A stretch of DNA of 30,570 nucleotides from an uncultured Methanomicrobiales archaeon (GTDB lineage: Archaea > Thermoplasmatota > Thermoplasmata > Methanomassiliicoccales > Methanomethylophilaceae). Made by a program: the position numbers and the translations under genes. How positions within the stretch are numbered: position 1 is the first letter of the stretch; every line of letters starts with the position of its first letter. This document shows positions 29,866 through 30,570 of the stretch, one piece after another. The stretch is from the NCBI GenBank assembly GCA_937892275.1, contig CALAVG010000360.1, positions 1 through 30,570 of the forward strand, in the 5' to 3' direction. The notes under the pieces were generated by a model. That model was not told the origin of the DNA and did no database searches. It saw only the letters and a program-made list of their open reading frames with translations.

Positions 29866-30467
29866 GCGAAAACCTCCAGAAGCTGGTCCAGACCGCCCTT
29901 GGGGTAGTCTCCGGAATAGGTCATGCTCTTGTGGTCGCGTCCCCTCTTCCAGAGGGTCCATTGGACCAGATTGCCTACTTCGAGGAACCTCCTGACCTGC
30001 TCCAGATCGCAGAGGCTGAATTCCTCGTCGTAGTGTTCGCAATCGTCACCGCCGTTGATGGGATACCAGCGAGTCAGCTTCAGGTGGTAGTTGAACCAGC
30101 CCTCGGATTCGGCCTCGGCGTAGGTCCATTCCCTCTCGATCTTCTCCGCCTTGACCAGCCAGAAACTACGCTGGTAGTGATGCCAGACCTCGTTCATGAG
30201 CTTGGCTGTGCAACGCTCCTTGTCGGCATCTGATACGAGGTTATGAGCACCGACGGCCCCGTGGTATAGGCCATCGTCCTTCTTCCTCTCATTCTGCTCG
30301 GAGATACGGTCCAGTTCTGCGTAGTATTCGTCGGGGTAGATGGTCATATTGTGACCGCAGGTGCATGTCCCCTTCCAGATCTTCCATGTCCTGCCGAGGT
30401 CCGTGACCTCATTCTCGTAGAGGGTCATGGAGCCTTGGCATTCGGGGCATATCTCGGTGGAGCTCAC
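29862..30467 (-). CDS. Zinc-ribbon protein with acidic/aromatic C-terminus (201 aa)
   Basis: GTG 30467 overlaps the upstream stop as GTGA, with GGAGGTGAAGC before it. The N-terminal 40 residues carry two Cys pairs (ICPECQGSM and GTCTCGHNM). The rest is rich in Trp, Tyr and charged residues (VWHHYQRSFWLVKAEKIERE, WFNYHLKLTRWYPINGGDDC). No family recognised. Confidence 0.68.
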   Translation of the reverse strand: MSSTEICPECQGSMTLYENEVTDLGRTWKIWKGTCTCGHNMTIYPDEYYAELDRISEQNERKKDDGLYHGAVGAHNLVSDADKERCTAKLMNEVWHHYQRSFWLVKAEKIEREWTYAEAESEGWFNYHLKLTRWYPINGGDDCEHYDEEFSLCDLEQVRRFLEVGNLVQWTLWKRGRDHKSMTYSGDYPKGGLDQLLEVFA

Positions 30468-30570
30468 AGCTTCACCTCCGCCAGCTTGATACCGGAATCC
30501 TTCAGCTCCTTGTAGCACTGGATGAAGGAACCGCCCTTCCAATCAGACATGATCCCGAAGCGACCTACAT
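30464..30570 (-). CDS. C-terminal end of a gene cut by the right edge
   Basis: The frame is open from the edge to a TGA at 30464-30466 and encodes VGRFGIMSDWKGGSFIQCYK then a short end. An internal ATG at 30550 would give only 28 residues, so a larger gene that extends beyond the window is more likely. Function cannot be told. Confidence 0.5.
   Translation of the reverse strand, partial: VGRFGIMSDWKGGSFIQCYKELKDSGIKLAEVKL

Noticed and set aside
1..30570. Genetic code 15 (TAG as Gln) for the whole virus
   Set aside because: None of the large structural genes contains an in-frame TAG, and one gene ends in TAG, whereas recoded phages use TAG often in late genes.
1..30570. CRISPR array, insertion sequence, integrase or attachment site
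   Set aside because: No regularly spaced repeats, transposase, recombinase or terminal repeats were seen on either strand.

Overview
The window looks like part of the genome of a head-tailed (siphovirus-type) virus or provirus of an archaeon, most likely a pyrrolysine-using methanogen of the Methanomassiliicoccales. Three things point there. (1) Several genes have an A/T-rich TATA-like box centred about 26 nt before their ATG, which is the archaeal leaderless arrangement. (2) Two small genes (27268-27552 and 28850-29098) are only complete if an in-frame TAG is read as sense, and both fit the flanking genes exactly through 4-nt ATGA overlaps. (3) TAG is otherwise almost absent: it ends one gene, while TGA ends nearly all others. 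The host is inferred; no host gene, integrase or attachment site is visible. Every gene I accept is on the minus strand, so the map reads right to left.

Right part (30570 to 21501): one dense operon of very small genes coupled by ATGA/GTGA overlaps. It is dominated by Cys-rich putative zinc proteins and small winged-helix proteins. It also carries a C5-cytosine DNA methyltransferase with an unusual N-terminal extension, and a PP-loop (PAPS/APS-reductase-like) enzyme next to a radical SAM enzyme, a pair that could modify nucleic acid or small molecules. It is probably the early/host-takeover region; no replication gene lies inside the window.

Middle (21500 to 12789): a promoter/hairpin region, then terS, terL, portal, a MuF head protein fused to an ADP-ribosyltransferase domain, a small acidic ORF, a 400-base non-coding region with tandem promoters and four consecutive inverted repeats, scaffold-like protein, major capsid protein, and four head-tail connector/tail-terminator genes.

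Left part (12779 to 1): major tail protein with a C-terminal InlB-type repeat, two tail-assembly chaperone-like genes, tape measure, distal tail and hub-like proteins, two small membrane-anchored cargo genes with their own leaderless promoters, an Ig-like protein with its own late promoter, and a set of tail-fibre/receptor-binding genes. Two of these share a duplicated C-terminal tip domain. The last one, cut by the window edge, ends in a region that resembles the variable C-type-lectin/FGE-like domain of diversity-generating retroelement targets.

A conserved element, minus-strand TGCATAATAAA preceded by CAGTG or CACTG, stands before terS, before the scaffold gene, before the putative non-coding RNA and before the Ig-like gene. 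It looks like a virus-specific late promoter.
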